Position numbers and translations under genes: made by a program
Notes under the pieces: model-generated
The model's input: only the letters and a program-made list of their open reading frames with translations
Databases searched by the model: none
What the model was told of the DNA's origin: nothing
Source: Luteibacter mycovicinus
GTDB lineage: Bacteria; Pseudomonadota; Gammaproteobacteria; Xanthomonadales; Rhodanobacteraceae
NCBI RefSeq assembly: GCF_000745235.1
Contig: NZ_JQNL01000001.1
Coordinates: 806,001-870,000, forward strand
Reading direction: 5' to 3'
DNA length: 64,000 nucleotides
Shown here: positions 19,387 through 28,851 of the stretch, in pieces
How positions within the stretch are numbered: the stretch's first letter is position 1
How the letters are laid out: every line of letters begins with the position of its first letter

Positions 19387-20703
19387 TCAGTCCTGCAGGG
19401 TGGGAACGCGCGACGCGCTATGCGTGACGCAGCGTTCGATATCCGCGAAGTTGTCCAGGCCGTACCAGAACACCTTCCAGAGCGACTGCTTGTAGCAGCC
19501 GTCCGACTCCGCGTAATAGAAATGATTGATGACATTGCCGTGGCGCGAACGCCAGAACAGTTTCGGATTCTCGTCGCGCATCACCTGCCACACCGCACGC
19601 CCGAGGCCTTCGCCCTGGGCGTCGTCCAGCACGGCGAACTTGTCGAGGTACGCGAAACCTTCTTCCTGCGTTAGCACCATCGCGGCGCGATAGTTCTCCG
19701 ACACGTACAACCGGTAGAGATCGGTACGGTCGAAGTAGTCCGGCACGGTCTTGCGACCGAAGCTGGACTCGATCAGCTCACGCAGGCGCTCCTTGTCGAC
19801 ACCTCCCCACGAATCGAACCGCAGCACGCGCTCGCCGCGACGAACGAGCGTGCCCGAACCCTTGTGAGTGAACAGCTCCTTGGCCAGTTCCGAAGGACGC
19901 GTGATCGAGACCGACGAGGTCAGCGGCAGGTCGTCCAGCAGATCCTTGATCTGCTCGATTTTCAGGCGCATGCCCGAATGCAGCCACGGCTGCTTGAGCA
20001 GCTGGTCGTACTCGGTCGACAGGTTGATCGAGTCGATGACCTTGCCGTCGCCATCGAGCAGACCGCCCGTGCCGGTAAGGAACACGATCTTGTACGGCTG
20101 CAGCACGCGGACGAGTTCGTTCGCGGCGAAGTCGGCGTTGATGTTGAGGATCTGACCCGAGTCGGTTTCGCCGAGGCTGGCGATGACCGGGATCGATCCG
20201 GCGCGCAGGCTGGCTTCGATCGGCGCGAGGTTGATTTCGCGCACGCGGCCGACGAGACCGAAGACTTCCTGATCGAGGAATTCGGCGGTGAACACGCCCG
20301 AGGGCACCGACGTGGCACGCGTATCGGCTTCCTGCAGGGCTTCGACCAGACGCAGGTTCTGTGCCTGGAACACCTTGCGGACGATCGCCAGGGCTTCCGG
20401 CGAGGTCACGCGCAGGCCGTTCACCGTCTTCTTCTCGATACCGGCGGCCGAGAGCTCTTCGTCCAGCTGCGGACCCGCGCCGTGCAGCACGATGGGCGTC
20501 AGGCCGACCTGCTGCAGGAAAGATAGCGACGAGGTCAGTGCCGGCAGGTCGTCGCGCAGCACGGCGCCGCCGACCTTGACCACGGCGAAGCGCGCGGCGT
20601 CGAGCTGCGAGAAGCGCTTGAGGTATTGCTGAATTTCGCGCGCGCTGCCCATCGAGGACAGCAGTCGCACGATGGTCTTGCGGGTGTGCTTGTTAGATTC
20701 CAC
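19387..20703 (-). CDS. argB: Bifunctional N-acetylglutamate synthase/kinase (NAGS-K)
   Basis: A 438-residue fusion of an amino-acid-kinase domain (about residues 25-290; [52 protein letters not shown]) and a C-terminal GNAT domain (about 290-438; [23 protein letters not shown]). The kinase phosphorylates N-acetylglutamate and the GNAT domain makes it from glutamate. This vertebrate-like architecture is known from Xanthomonas, where one protein does both first steps. The GTG at 20703 is taken as start, overlapping the argE' stop by 11 bp; an ATG at 20652 would shorten it by 17 residues. No separate argA or argJ is needed for the pathway. Confidence 0.93.
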   Translation of the reverse strand: MESNKHTRKTIVRLLSSMGSAREIQQYLKRFSQLDAARFAVVKVGGAVLRDDLPALTSSLSFLQQVGLTPIVLHGAGPQLDEELSAAGIEKKTVNGLRVTSPEALAIVRKVFQAQNLRLVEALQEADTRATSVPSGVFTAEFLDQEVFGLVGRVREINLAPIEASLRAGSIPVIASLGETDSGQILNINADFAANELVRVLQPYKIVFLTGTGGLLDGDGKVIDSINLSTEYDQLLKQPWLHSGMRLKIEQIKDLLDDLPLTSSVSITRPSELAKELFTHKGSGTLVRRGERVLRFDSWGGVDKERLRELIESSFGRKTVPDYFDRTDLYRLYVSENYRAAMVLTQEEGFAYLDKFAVLDDAQGEGLGRAVWQVMRDENPKLFWRSRHGNVINHFYYAESDGCYKQSLWKVFWYGLDNFADIERCVTHSASRVPTLQD

Positions 20704-21790
20704 TGTCGACGATCCGATGGATGGTCCTGGCGTAATCCGCCAGTTGTTCGAGGAGGACCCACTCGTCGGCGCTGTGCGCCTGAGCGATGTCACCGGGGCC
20801 GTACACGAAGGTGTTGTAGCCCGCCTTGGAAAACAGGGCCGCCTCGGTCCAGAAGTCCACGGCGTTGCCCACCGGGATGCCGAGTTCATCGGCGAGGTCG
20901 CGCGCGGCAAGGCGACGCGTCTCCGCCGTGGCGGTGTCGCCCGCCGGCAGCGAATCGCCACGGAAGGTTTCGCCGTACTCGACCGGTGCCGGCTCGACCA
21001 GCGTGCGGAACGTCTCCAGCAGCTGATCCGCGTCCATCGACGGCAGCGGACGGAAGCCGAAACGGACATCCGCGGTGGGCGCGACCATGTTGGCCTTGAT
21101 CCCGCCTTCGACCTTGCCGATGTTGAAGCGCAGACCGGTTAGACCACCGAAACGCTCATGCGACAGGGCCTGCACGTGATCGAGCGCAGCCGCGCCCCAG
21201 CGAATCGCCTGGTGCAACGCGCTGTCCGACGGCTTCTGCTCACCCGAGGCATGCCCTGCCCGGCCAAGGAAACGCATCTGCACCGAGTGGATGCCGCGAT
21301 GCGCCAGCACCGCCTCACCCCTGGTCGGCTCGGCGACGATGATCGCCTCGTAGTCGCGCGGCGTCTTGAGAAACCCATCGATGCAACGCGCGTCGTTGGC
21401 CTCTTCGTCGGTCGACAGCAGCAACGCCATGTCGCCCTGCGTCGCGTTGGCGACGGCGACCAGCGCCGCCGCTGCACCCTTGATGTCGCAGGCGCCGAGG
21501 CCGATCGCACGGTCTTCCGTCACCCGCAGTTCGTGCGGGTTGGCGGTCCAGTGCGGGGAATCCGGCACGGTGTCCATGTGTACGTTGAACAGGTACTTTG
21601 GCTTACCGCGCACGGCGTACAGATTGACGGCACCGGCGCCGAAATCCGTCACCTGCACGTCGAACCCGGGAAGGTTCGCGCGCAGGTAGTCGAAGATGCC
21701 ATCGGTACCGATGGTTCGTGGCGGATTGCGCGTGTCGAAACCGACCAGCGCACGCAGATGGGTCAGGGTGTCTTCGAGAAGCTTTTCCAT
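20693..21790 (-). CDS. argE': N-acetyl-L-citrulline deacetylase
   Basis: A 365-residue M20-family metallohydrolase. The metal ligands appear in [37 protein letters not shown] and [10 protein letters not shown] dimerisation insert with GRAGHASG follows, then the C-terminal metal-ligand histidine in [12 protein letters not shown]20 proteins at this place hydrolyse acetylornithine in most bacteria. Beside an acetylornithine carbamoyltransferase, the expected substrate is acetylcitrulline, as shown for the Xanthomonas campestris enzyme; the specificity here is inferred from context. It starts 9 bp after argG. Confidence 0.9.
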   Translation of the reverse strand: MEKLLEDTLTHLRALVGFDTRNPPRTIGTDGIFDYLRANLPGFDVQVTDFGAGAVNLYAVRGKPKYLFNVHMDTVPDSPHWTANPHELRVTEDRAIGLGACDIKGAAAALVAVANATQGDMALLLSTDEEANDARCIDGFLKTPRDYEAIIVAEPTRGEAVLAHRGIHSVQMRFLGRAGHASGEQKPSDSALHQAIRWGAAALDHVQALSHERFGGLTGLRFNIGKVEGGIKANMVAPTADVRFGFRPLPSMDADQLLETFRTLVEPAPVEYGETFRGDSLPAGDTATAETRRLAARDLADELGIPVGNAVDFWTEAALFSKAGYNTFVYGPGDIAQAHSADEWVLLEQLADYARTIHRIVDSGI

Positions 21791-21799
21791 GAGCCTGGA

Positions 21800-23005
21800 T
21801 CAGTTCCCGTTGGCGCGGTCGACTTCCGCCCAGATCGTCGAGCTCATGCCGTAGAGCTTGATGAAGCCCTCGGCTTCGGCGACGCCCCAGTCGGCAGCCT
21901 GCGCGTACGTCGCCTTGGACGAATGCAGCAGGTTCTTCGATTCGACCTTCACGGCGTAGATGGAACCGCCGCGGGTCTCGACGATGACCTTGCCGTCGAC
22001 CTTGCGCTGCGTCGACACGAGGTAGGCCTCGAGGTCGGCCTTGATCGGATCGTTGAAGAAGCCTTCATAGGCGACTTCCGTCCACTTGCGACCGATCTCC
22101 GGCTTGAAGCGGTTCTGCTGCTTCGACAGCACGGTTTCTTCCAGTGCGCGGTGCGCGGTGAGCAGCGCGGTCAGTGCCGGCGCCTCGAACACGATGCGGC
22201 CCTTCAGGCCGATGTTGGTGTCGCCGGTGTACAGGCTGCGACCCACGCCGTACTTCGCCAGTTCGCGGTTGAGGAAGGCGAGGATCTCGGGACCAGTGGC
22301 GGCCTTACCGTTGAGCGAGGTGGCTACACCCTTCTCGAAGCCGAGTTCGATACGCAGCGGTTCGGACGGCCATTCGGCGCGCGGCGCGCACCAGCCGATC
22401 GCGCCTTCGCCAGGAATTTCCCAGGCGTCGATCTCGCCGCCGGAGATGGTCACGCCCAGCACGTTCTCGTTGATCGTGTAGTGCTTGGTCTTGGCGCGGA
22501 CTTCGAAGCCCTTGTCTTCCAGGTACTTCTGCTCGTAAGCGCGGACCTGGGTGTGCTCGCGCTGGATCTCGCGGATCGGCGCGACGATGGTGTAGTCGCC
22601 GAGGGCGCGGACGGTCAGGTCGAAACGCACCTGGTCGTTGCCCATGCCCGTGCAGCCGTGGGCGAACAGCTTGGTGCCGAGCTCGTCGCAACGCTCCAGG
22701 GAGGCCTTCACGATGAGGTAGCGATCGGACACCAGCAGCGGGTACTGGCCCTGATAGAACTCGCCGGCCCAGATCAGCGGGGTGACGAAGGTGTCCCAGA
22801 TCGCCTGCGAGGCGTCGACGGTGCGGTGCGAGGCGGCGCCCAGTTCGGTCGCGCGCTGCTCGATGTACTCACGCTCTTCCGCCGAGACGCCGCCAGTATC
22901 GACGAACACGGTGTGCACGGCATAGCCGCGCTCCATCAGGTACGGAACGCAGAAGCTGGTGTCGAGGCCGCCGGAAAACGCGAGAACGATATCTTTGCTG
23001 GACAT
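21800..23005 (-). CDS. argG: Argininosuccinate synthase
   Basis: A 401-residue enzyme that joins citrulline and aspartate using ATP. The ATP-pyrophosphatase loop is [11 protein letters not shown] at the N-terminus. Conserved [13 protein letters not shown] and the citrulline/aspartate-binding region [20 protein letters not shown] are present, as is [12 protein letters not shown]. Length and start are standard. It is the second gene of the cluster, 36 bp after argF', and takes the citrulline produced by the deacetylase encoded next. Confidence 0.97.
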   Translation of the reverse strand: MSSKDIVLAFSGGLDTSFCVPYLMERGYAVHTVFVDTGGVSAEEREYIEQRATELGAASHRTVDASQAIWDTFVTPLIWAGEFYQGQYPLLVSDRYLIVKASLERCDELGTKLFAHGCTGMGNDQVRFDLTVRALGDYTIVAPIREIQREHTQVRAYEQKYLEDKGFEVRAKTKHYTINENVLGVTISGGEIDAWEIPGEGAIGWCAPRAEWPSEPLRIELGFEKGVATSLNGKAATGPEILAFLNRELAKYGVGRSLYTGDTNIGLKGRIVFEAPALTALLTAHRALEETVLSKQQNRFKPEIGRKWTEVAYEGFFNDPIKADLEAYLVSTQRKVDGKVIVETRGGSIYAVKVESKNLLHSSKATYAQAADWGVAEAEGFIKLYGMSSTIWAEVDRANGN

Positions 23006-23041
23006 GCTGGCTCCAAAATAAGGGAAAAGGGAAAGAGCGAA

Positions 23042-24076
23042 TCAGAAACCGAGGCCGGACTTCGCGCCCGACGCGTGCGAGATGAGCGAAGCCATCACCG
23101 CCTTCTGCACGTGCAGGCGGTTTTCGGCTTCGTCGATGGCGATGCACGCCGGCGAGTCCATCACCGCGTCCGTCGCCTTGATGTTCCGGCGCAGCGGGAG
23201 GCAGTGGCTGAACAGGCCGTTGTCGGTGAGCGCCATCTTGGCCTCGTCGACGATGAAGTGCTTGTTGGCGTCACGAATGGCCTTTTCTTCGTCCCAGCGA
23301 CCGAAGTAGGGAATCGCGCCCCAGCTCTTCGCGTAGATCACGTGCGCGCCGCTGTACGCCGATTCGATGTCATGTGACACCTGCAGCGAGCCGCCGTTCT
23401 CGGCCGCGTTCCGCTTCGCGAATTCCATGTAGCGCTCGTCGAGGATGTATTCCGGCGTCGGGCACAGCAGGGTCACGTCCATGCCCATCCTGGTCGCGAT
23501 CATCAGCGCCGAGTTGGCCACCGCCGTGTTCAGCGGCTTCGGATGATAGGTCCACGTCAGCACGTATTTCTTGTTCTGGAGATCGCCCAGATGCTCCTTC
23601 ATGGCCAGCGCATGGGCCAGCTCCTGACAGGGATGGGTGATCGTCTCCATGTTGATCACCGGCACCGTGGCATAGCGCGCGAACGCCTTCAGCACGATGT
23701 CCTGACGATCCACCTGCCAGTCGACGAATTTGGGGAAGGCGCGCACGGCGATGATGTCCGCGTAGCGCGACAGCACCTGGGCGACCTCGGCGATGTGCTC
23801 TTCCGTATCGCCGTCCATCACCGTACCGACCTCGAACTCGATCGGCCACGCGTCCTTGCCCGGGGAAAGCACCACGGCGTGCCCGCCCAGCTGGAACGCG
23901 CCCAGCTCGAAGCTGGTCCGGGTCCGCATGGAGGGGTTGAAGAACATCAGCGCGATCGACTTGCCAGCCAGCTGCTGACCCTGCGGCGAGCGCTTGAATT
24001 CGGCGGCCTGCTCGAGCAGGGCGTCGATCTCGGCGCGGCTGTAGTCCTGGGTATTGAGGAAGTGGCGAACGGTCAT
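23042..24076 (-). CDS. argF': N-acetyl-L-ornithine carbamoyltransferase (AOTCase)
   Basis: A 344-residue transcarbamylase. The carbamoyl-phosphate loop reads FFNPSMRTRTSFELGAFQLG, where ordinary ornithine transcarbamylases have STRTR. The proline-rich DAWPIEFEVGTVMDG and the C-terminal HCLPLRRNIKATDAVMD are features of the N-acetylornithine-specific enzyme first described in Xanthomonas campestris. It carbamoylates acetylornithine to acetylcitrulline, so the acetyl group is removed one step later than in most bacteria. First gene of the block; its leader contains a candidate attenuator. Confidence 0.95.
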   Translation of the reverse strand: MTVRHFLNTQDYSRAEIDALLEQAAEFKRSPQGQQLAGKSIALMFFNPSMRTRTSFELGAFQLGGHAVVLSPGKDAWPIEFEVGTVMDGDTEEHIAEVAQVLSRYADIIAVRAFPKFVDWQVDRQDIVLKAFARYATVPVINMETITHPCQELAHALAMKEHLGDLQNKKYVLTWTYHPKPLNTAVANSALMIATRMGMDVTLLCPTPEYILDERYMEFAKRNAAENGGSLQVSHDIESAYSGAHVIYAKSWGAIPYFGRWDEEKAIRDANKHFIVDEAKMALTDNGLFSHCLPLRRNIKATDAVMDSPACIAIDEAENRLHVQKAVMASLISHASGAKSGLGF

Positions 24077-24136
24077 GGCGGTCCAGATCGGTCGGTGGCC
24101 CGGGGGCCGTGGGTGGAATATCAGGAATCGGAAACG

Positions 24137-24165
24137 AAAAAACCCGGCACGGGGCCGGGTTTTTT
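24137..24165 (-). terminator. Perfect intrinsic terminator in the argF' leader (candidate attenuator)
   Basis: AAAAAACCCGGC and GCCGGGTTTTTT form a 12-bp perfect stem with a 5-base loop and a six-T tail, 60 bp upstream of the argF' start. The next upstream minus-strand gene has its own terminator at 24782-24811, so no recognised gene needs this one. It therefore probably acts inside the arg operon leader. The stem is symmetrical and could also stop plus-strand transcription, but no plus-strand gene leads into it. Confidence 0.85.
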
Positions 24166-24243
24166 AGTCGATGCGAATGAAATGCGCGCGACAGCCTACC
24201 CGGCCGAATGTCCGATGTACGGTCGACGAGCACGCGACGTCAT
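24153..24243 (-). promoter_or_regulatory. Candidate arginine-responsive transcription attenuator
   Basis: Reading toward argF', a short open frame with CGT-GCT-CGT-CGA (Arg-Ala-Arg-Arg) ends at TAG (24198-24196). The bases over its stop, GGCCGGGT (24205-24198), are perfectly complementary to ACCCGGCC (24160-24153), the 5' arm of the terminator. A ribosome stalled at the Arg codons (24234-24223) would leave GGCCGGGT free to form the antiterminator. One that reaches the stop would cover it and let the terminator form. This is the geometry of amino-acid attenuation. It is inferred from sequence only, and the leader start has a weak ribosome site. Confidence 0.5.
24196..24243 (-). CDS. Candidate arginine leader peptide
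   Basis: A 15-residue frame, MTSRARRPYIGHSAG, from ATG at 24243 to TAG at 24196. Three of four consecutive codons are Arg. An in-frame ATG at 24255 would add MAAG. Neither start has a strong ribosome site; GCTGGG directly precedes the inner ATG. Arg-rich frames are common by chance in GC-rich DNA, so the support comes from its position relative to the antiterminator and terminator rather than from the peptide alone. Confidence 0.35.
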   Translation of the reverse strand: MTSRARRPYIGHSAG

Positions 24244-24415
24244 CCCAGCGGCCATGCGGGCGCTAGTGAAGACAACGGCGGTGTAGACAGTATGGGACAC
24301 GGCAGGGTCGGCGAAGATGGAACCCCGATCATGCCGGGATTTGGTGCGTTGCGCAACATTGCTTCGGGCTCGGGCTCGGCTTCGCCATCGCATGGGGGTG
24401 CTTGCGCTGAGGCAC

Positions 24416-24507
24416 GGGAGCGGTCGGCTGCCATTCTTGTCGCTAAGTCCTCCTACGGCCTTCGCCTTCGTGCGGAAGCGCTCCAAGAACGGCAGCCGAC
24501 CACTCCC
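24416..24507 (-). repeat. Structured hairpin repeat, copy A
   Basis: Arms 24416-24439 and 24484-24507 pair over 24 positions, with the two non-Watson-Crick positions being G-T wobbles when read on the minus strand. They enclose a 44-nt core (24440-24483) that is 42/44 identical to the core of copy B. The two core differences are a reciprocal A/T swap consistent with a preserved base pair. The outer arm sequence is unrelated to that of copy B but self-complementary. It could be a non-coding RNA motif or a mobile palindromic DNA element. Confidence 0.75.
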
Positions 24508-24653
24508 TTCCAACGCGACGGGGCACGTGGAAGACGAGCAAATCGCGGAACCTGCGCGCGCCGCGGTGATCGACATCGTGGGCAGCACCGCACGCACGGA
24601 TCACACCTCATGCTGCTCGCCGCTTTCCCCACCCGCAACCTCTTGGTTGGGAG

Positions 24654-24743
24654 GGCGGGGGCGGGTGTCGTTCTCGGAGCGCTTCCGCACGTAGGCGAAG
24701 GCCGAAGGAGGACTTAGCGACGAGAATGGCACCCGCCCCCGCC
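24654..24743 (+). repeat. Structured hairpin repeat, copy B
   Basis: Arms 24654-24676 and 24721-24743 pair over 23 positions with two G-T wobbles on the plus strand, around a 44-nt core (24677-24720). The core starts GAGCGCTTCCGCACG and ends GGAGGACTTAGCGA. Within it, GGC-GAAG-GCC can form a small inner hairpin. It is divergently oriented relative to copy A, with 146 bp between the two copies. The outer arm is G-rich on the 5' side and C-rich on the 3' side. Confidence 0.75.
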
Positions 24744-24767
24744 CCCGCCCCCGCCCCCCGCCCGTGC
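24731..24767. repeat. Short CCCCCG hexamer tandem
   Basis: About four to five imperfect copies of CCCCCG overlap the 3' arm of structured repeat B and continue to the C-rich CCCGTGCCCC. A likely site of replication slippage. The rest of the 756-bp gap 24077-24832 contains the two structured repeats, the candidate arg leader and a terminator; no convincing protein-coding gene was seen in it. Confidence 0.6.
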
Positions 24768-24781
24768 CCCGACGCGCGCCC

Positions 24782-24811
24782 AAAAAAAGGCCGCGATCGC
24801 TCGCGGCCTTT
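24782..24811 (-). terminator. Intrinsic terminator with GCGATCGC core
   Basis: AAAGGCCGCGA-TCGC-TCGCGGCCTTT forms an 11-bp stem with a seven-T tail on the minus strand, downstream of the glycine-zipper gene. It shares its inner CGCGA-TCGC-TCGCG with the terminators at 28796 and 42598. Confidence 0.85.
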
Positions 24812-24832
24812 CTCGACATCATGGCGAGGCGG

Positions 24833-25393
24833 TCAGTCCGCCGGCGCCACGTTGACGCGGACCCGCAGGCGCTCGCCCGGGTCGTAGTTCAGGCGCGAGA
24901 CGTAGACCTCACCGCGATATCGGTATTCGACATCGTAGCCGGCGATGCGGCGCTGCTCGGAGACCGAGCTCACGTCGCGGCAGCGGGTTTCGGTGCTCTC
25001 GTAAGTGCGGTCGCCGTTGTGGGAGATGTTGTTGCCCACGGCGCCGCCGGCCACCGCGCCAACCACGGTGGCGGCCTTACGGCCGTCGCCCTTGCCGACG
25101 GTATTGCCCAGGACACCACCGACCACCGCGCCGAGGATGGTGCCGGCGGTGCTGTTGCCACTGGACTCACGACGGACGACTGGCTGGTCGTAGCACTCCT
25201 GACGCGGCGTCTCGACACGCGCGACGCCGTAGACGGGGTCCACGCGCAGCACGTCGGCCCAGCCGAAATGGGTGTTGTCATCCGGACCCACGGCACCCGG
25301 GGGTGGCGGCGGTGGCGCATAACGGCCGTCCTGGGCGCTGGCGCCAGAGGCGAAAACGGCGAGGATGAGCGCAGGGATAAGCAGGCGAGACAT
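24833..25393 (-). CDS. Glycine-zipper 2TM-domain outer-membrane/periplasmic protein
   Basis: A 186-residue exported protein. Signal peptide [20 protein letters not shown], a proline run ([12 protein letters not shown]), then a glycine-zipper segment [20 protein letters not shown] followed by [13 protein letters not shown], as in the 17-kDa surface antigen/SlyB-type family. A C-terminal beta-rich domain follows ([20 protein letters not shown]). Such proteins sit in the envelope, but specific roles are rarely known. There is no lipobox cysteine, so it is probably periplasmic or membrane-inserted rather than a lipoprotein. The ATG at 25393 has GGAGG eight bases upstream. Confidence 0.87.
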   Translation of the reverse strand: MSRLLIPALILAVFASGASAQDGRYAPPPPPPGAVGPDDNTHFGWADVLRVDPVYGVARVETPRQECYDQPVVRRESSGNSTAGTILGAVVGGVLGNTVGKGDGRKAATVVGAVAGGAVGNNISHNGDRTYESTETRCRDVSSVSEQRRIAGYDVEYRYRGEVYVSRLNYDPGERLRVRVNVAPAD

Positions 25394-25597
25394 GTAGGAA
25401 AACCTCCAGCCAGGCGCACGGGCGCGCCTACTGGTACGCATTTCATCAAGTTCACGCTGAATCCACGCTTAGAACCTCGCGCGGGCGAATTCACGCACGA
25501 TGTCAACCGATTCGCGCCACGTGCGTGCGCCCGGGAAGGCGGCGGGCTTGTTACTATCTGCGACCGGCCGCCCGCCGCGCCCGTCCACGGATCCACG

Positions 25598-26973
<1,376 letters not shown>

Positions 26974-26977
<4 letters not shown>

Positions 26978-27405
26978 GCGAGCCGATCGAATCCACCGCC
27001 CTCGAGGCCCAGGCGGCCATCGCCGAAGAGTTCGCCTTTTTCAGCGACTGGACGGAACGCTACCAGTACCTGATCGACCTCGGTCGCCAGCTGCCTGCCT
27101 TTCCCGATGAGCGCAAAACGGAAGAGAACCGGGTCCACGGCTGCCAGTCCATGGTCTGGCTGATTCCGTCGGGCGATGCCTCGAAGATGCATTTCGACGC
27201 CGCCAGCGATTCGGCGATCGTCTCGGGCCTCATCGCGCTGGTGCTGCGCGTGTACTCCGACCGGTCGGCCCGCGAGATCGTGGACACCGAGCCGAGCTTC
27301 ATCCAGGACATCGGGCTGGCCAAGCATCTGTCGCCCACCCGGTCGAATGGCCTGGCGGCGATGCTAGTCAAACTGAAGGCCTACGCGGCCGCAACGCTGG
27401 CGTGA
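26974..27405 (+). CDS. sufE: SufE family cysteine desulfuration protein
   Basis: A 143-residue sulfur acceptor that takes persulfide sulfur from a cysteine desulfurase for Fe-S cluster assembly. The active-site cysteine is in [12 protein letters not shown] (about residue 51). The [16 protein letters not shown] start and the [18 protein letters not shown] end are typical. ATG at 26974 overlaps the cysS stop by 4 bp. No sufBCDS genes are adjacent; a distant desulfurase partner is presumed. A tandem repeat begins within the last codons. Confidence 0.94.
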
Positions 27406-27492
27406 CCTGTACGCGGCCGCGCGACGCTGACGTGACTTGCACGCGGCCGCGCGGCGCTGACGTGACTTGCACGCGGCGCTGACGTCACCTGT
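27383..27492. repeat. Tandem repeat, about 30-bp unit, four copies
   Basis: Units at 27383-27410 (28 bp), 27411-27440 (30), 27441-27470 (30) and 27471-27492 (22) share ACGCGGCCGC followed by GCTGACGTGACTTG-like sequence. The first unit contains the end and stop codon of sufE, so the array seems to have grown by duplication of the gene's own 3' end. Each full unit holds a palindromic GCGGCCGC. Confidence 0.85.
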
Positions 27493-27532
27493 AGGAGCGC
27501 GCCCTGCGCGCGATGCCTTTCGCGCGCAGGGC
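27491..27532. repeat. REP pair, second element interrupted by IS copy 2
   Basis: A forward REP at 27491-27513 (GTAGGAGCGCGCCCTGCGCG start) and the first half of a reverse REP (TTTCGCGCGCAGGGC, ending 27532). The missing half of the second REP continues after the IS at 28770-28784 (GGCGCGCTCCTACGA). Confidence 0.85.
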
Positions 27533-27570
27533 TGTAGTGGCCGGGTATTTGAGGACCACGCATAGGAGCG

Positions 27571-28386
27571 TTAAGCCGCCATCCTCTCAAACTCGGCTGG
27601 CGGGCGGTAGTCGAGCGCGGAGTGCAGGCGCTCGTGGTTGTAATAGCGAACCAGATAGTCGATCGCGTCTTGTGATGCCAGAGCTCGGGTCGGGAAGGTT
27701 TCCTCGCCGAACCACTCCTGTTTAAGGCTTCGGAAGACGCGTTCGACGACGGCGTTGTCCCAGCAGTTCCCCTTTCGGCTCATGCTTTGAACGATGCCGT
27801 GCCGGGCCAGATGTTGGGTGTAGCGATCGGAGGTGTACGAGGCGCCCTGATCGGTGTGCATGACTAACCCGGGAGCCGGCTGGCGCAAGCCGATGGCCAG
27901 TTCGTTGGCCTTGATGGCCAGTCGTGAATCGGGCGTGTGGCTTGTGGCCCAGCCGACGATTCGCCGGGAGTACAGATCGACCACGATGGCCAGATAGAGG
28001 AAGCCCTGGCCCGTTCGGATGAAGGTGATGTCGCCGGCCCAGGTCTGGTTGGGACGCGCCGGATCGAACTGTCGGTTGACGATATTTTCGGCCGGTGCAG
28101 GTTTCGTGTTGCGTCTGGCGTAATGAAACCGCTTCTTCCTCAGTCGAATGTCCAGCCGGCGCATCAGTGTCGCCGCCCGTTCGCGACCCACACGAAAGCC
28201 GTGCCGGCACAGGCTGCGCGCAAGGCGGCGTGCGCCATAGCTGCGGCGACTATCCCGATGAATGGCCAGAGCGGTCTGGGCAAGCCCTTCGTCGATGGCG
28301 GGAGCCGCCTTGACGGGGGCGTAGTGCCGGCTCCGGGGCCAGCCAAGAATCGCGTAGACCTGTCGTATCGACAAATCCCCTCTCAC
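27571..28386 (-). CDS. IS3-family transposase OrfB (copy 2)
   Basis: A 271-residue integrase-core (rve) transposase. The N-terminal HTH_21-type region (RQVYAILGWPRSRHY, SRRSYGARRLARSLCRHGFRV) leads to the DDE core: TWAGDITFI, HTDQGASY and VVERVFRSLKQEW, with 35 residues between the second Asp and the Glu. The start is GTG at 28386, overlapping the OrfA stop (GTGA). The frame stays open upstream to an A7 run at 28446-28440 in OrfA, so a -1 frameshift there would give the OrfAB fusion transposase usual in this family. Confidence 0.95.
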   Translation of the reverse strand: MRGDLSIRQVYAILGWPRSRHYAPVKAAPAIDEGLAQTALAIHRDSRRSYGARRLARSLCRHGFRVGRERAATLMRRLDIRLRKKRFHYARRNTKPAPAENIVNRQFDPARPNQTWAGDITFIRTGQGFLYLAIVVDLYSRRIVGWATSHTPDSRLAIKANELAIGLRQPAPGLVMHTDQGASYTSDRYTQHLARHGIVQSMSRKGNCWDNAVVERVFRSLKQEWFGEETFPTRALASQDAIDYLVRYYNHERLHSALDYRPPAEFERMAA

Positions 28387-28709
28387 CTTTTGGACGATCT
28401 CGGCTTTCGCAAGATGGCGGCCAGGTGAGAGGGCAACTGTTTTTTTAGGACGTCACGCTCCTGTGCCAACACCGCACGAGCGTCTTCAGAGGCTTTCAGC
28501 TGTCCCTGAAGCTGCGCGATGAGGCGCCGCTGCTCCACCGGATCGTCCGGTATCGCCGCTTGCCGTTCACGCCATTCCTCCACCCATCGCCTCAGGGCCG
28601 TCGGCCCCAGACCCATCATCTGAGCGGCTTGAGGCGGGGTATATCCCACCTCGACCACCAGTCGTATTGCCTCGGCTTTGACCGCTGCCGGAATTTTTCT
28701 ATGAGCCAT
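28383..28709 (-). CDS. IS3-family transposase OrfA (copy 2)
   Basis: A 108-residue DNA-binding protein. A helix-turn-helix (AIRLVVEVGYTPPQAAQMMG, then LGPTALRRWVEEW) binds the IS ends, and a C-terminal heptad region (RRLIAQLQGQLKASEDARAV) forms a leucine-zipper-like coil for multimerisation. CTAAAAAAACAG near the end (28447-28436) is a good -1 slippery site in phase with OrfB. ATG at 28709 follows GAGGTGAATC. Confidence 0.94.
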   Translation of the reverse strand: MAHRKIPAAVKAEAIRLVVEVGYTPPQAAQMMGLGPTALRRWVEEWRERQAAIPDDPVEQRRLIAQLQGQLKASEDARAVLAQERDVLKKQLPSHLAAILRKPRSSKR

Positions 28710-28795
28710 GATTCACCTCGCAGGAGATTTTGCTCCTACTTGGTGGTCCTGAAAAACCCGGCCATTACAGGCGCGCTCCTACGACAGCAGGCAAG

Positions 28796-28830
28796 AAAAA
28801 ACCCTCGCGATCGCTCGCGAGGGTTTTTTT
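28796..28830 (-). terminator. Intrinsic terminator of dksA, GCGATCGC core
   Basis: AAAAAACCCTCGCGA-TCGC-TCGCGAGGGTTTTTT: a 15-bp symmetrical stem including the A/T tails, 22 bp after the dksA stop. It would also work on the plus strand, insulating dksA from the IS side. Confidence 0.9.
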
Positions 28831-28851
28831 AGACCGCGGCAAAACAGGCGA

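Larger units (their letters stand above)
27533..28769 (-). mobile_element. IS3-family insertion sequence, complete copy 2 (1237 bp)
   Basis: The ends are TGTAGTGGCCGGGTATTTGA (27533) and, reverse-complemented, TGTAATGGCCGGGTTTTTCA (28769); 24 of the first 27 positions match. A 3-bp direct repeat GGC flanks it (27530-27532 and 28770-28772). It carries OrfA and OrfB in the standard overlapping arrangement on the minus strand. Insertion is at the loop/stem junction of a REP hairpin. Confidence 0.95.

Noticed and set aside
21158..23377. A 739-codon plus-strand open frame across argE'-argG-argF'
   Set aside because: Entirely antisense to three well-identified genes, rich in Arg/Val/Gly, no motif and no ribosome site.
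24196..24597. A 133-codon minus-strand frame upstream of argF' as a protein gene
   Set aside because: It passes through the structured repeat and has no family similarity or ribosome site; only its last 16 codons are considered, as a leader peptide.
27383..27492. CRISPR array
   Set aside because: The repeats are contiguous with no unique spacers and start inside sufE; a simple tandem repeat.
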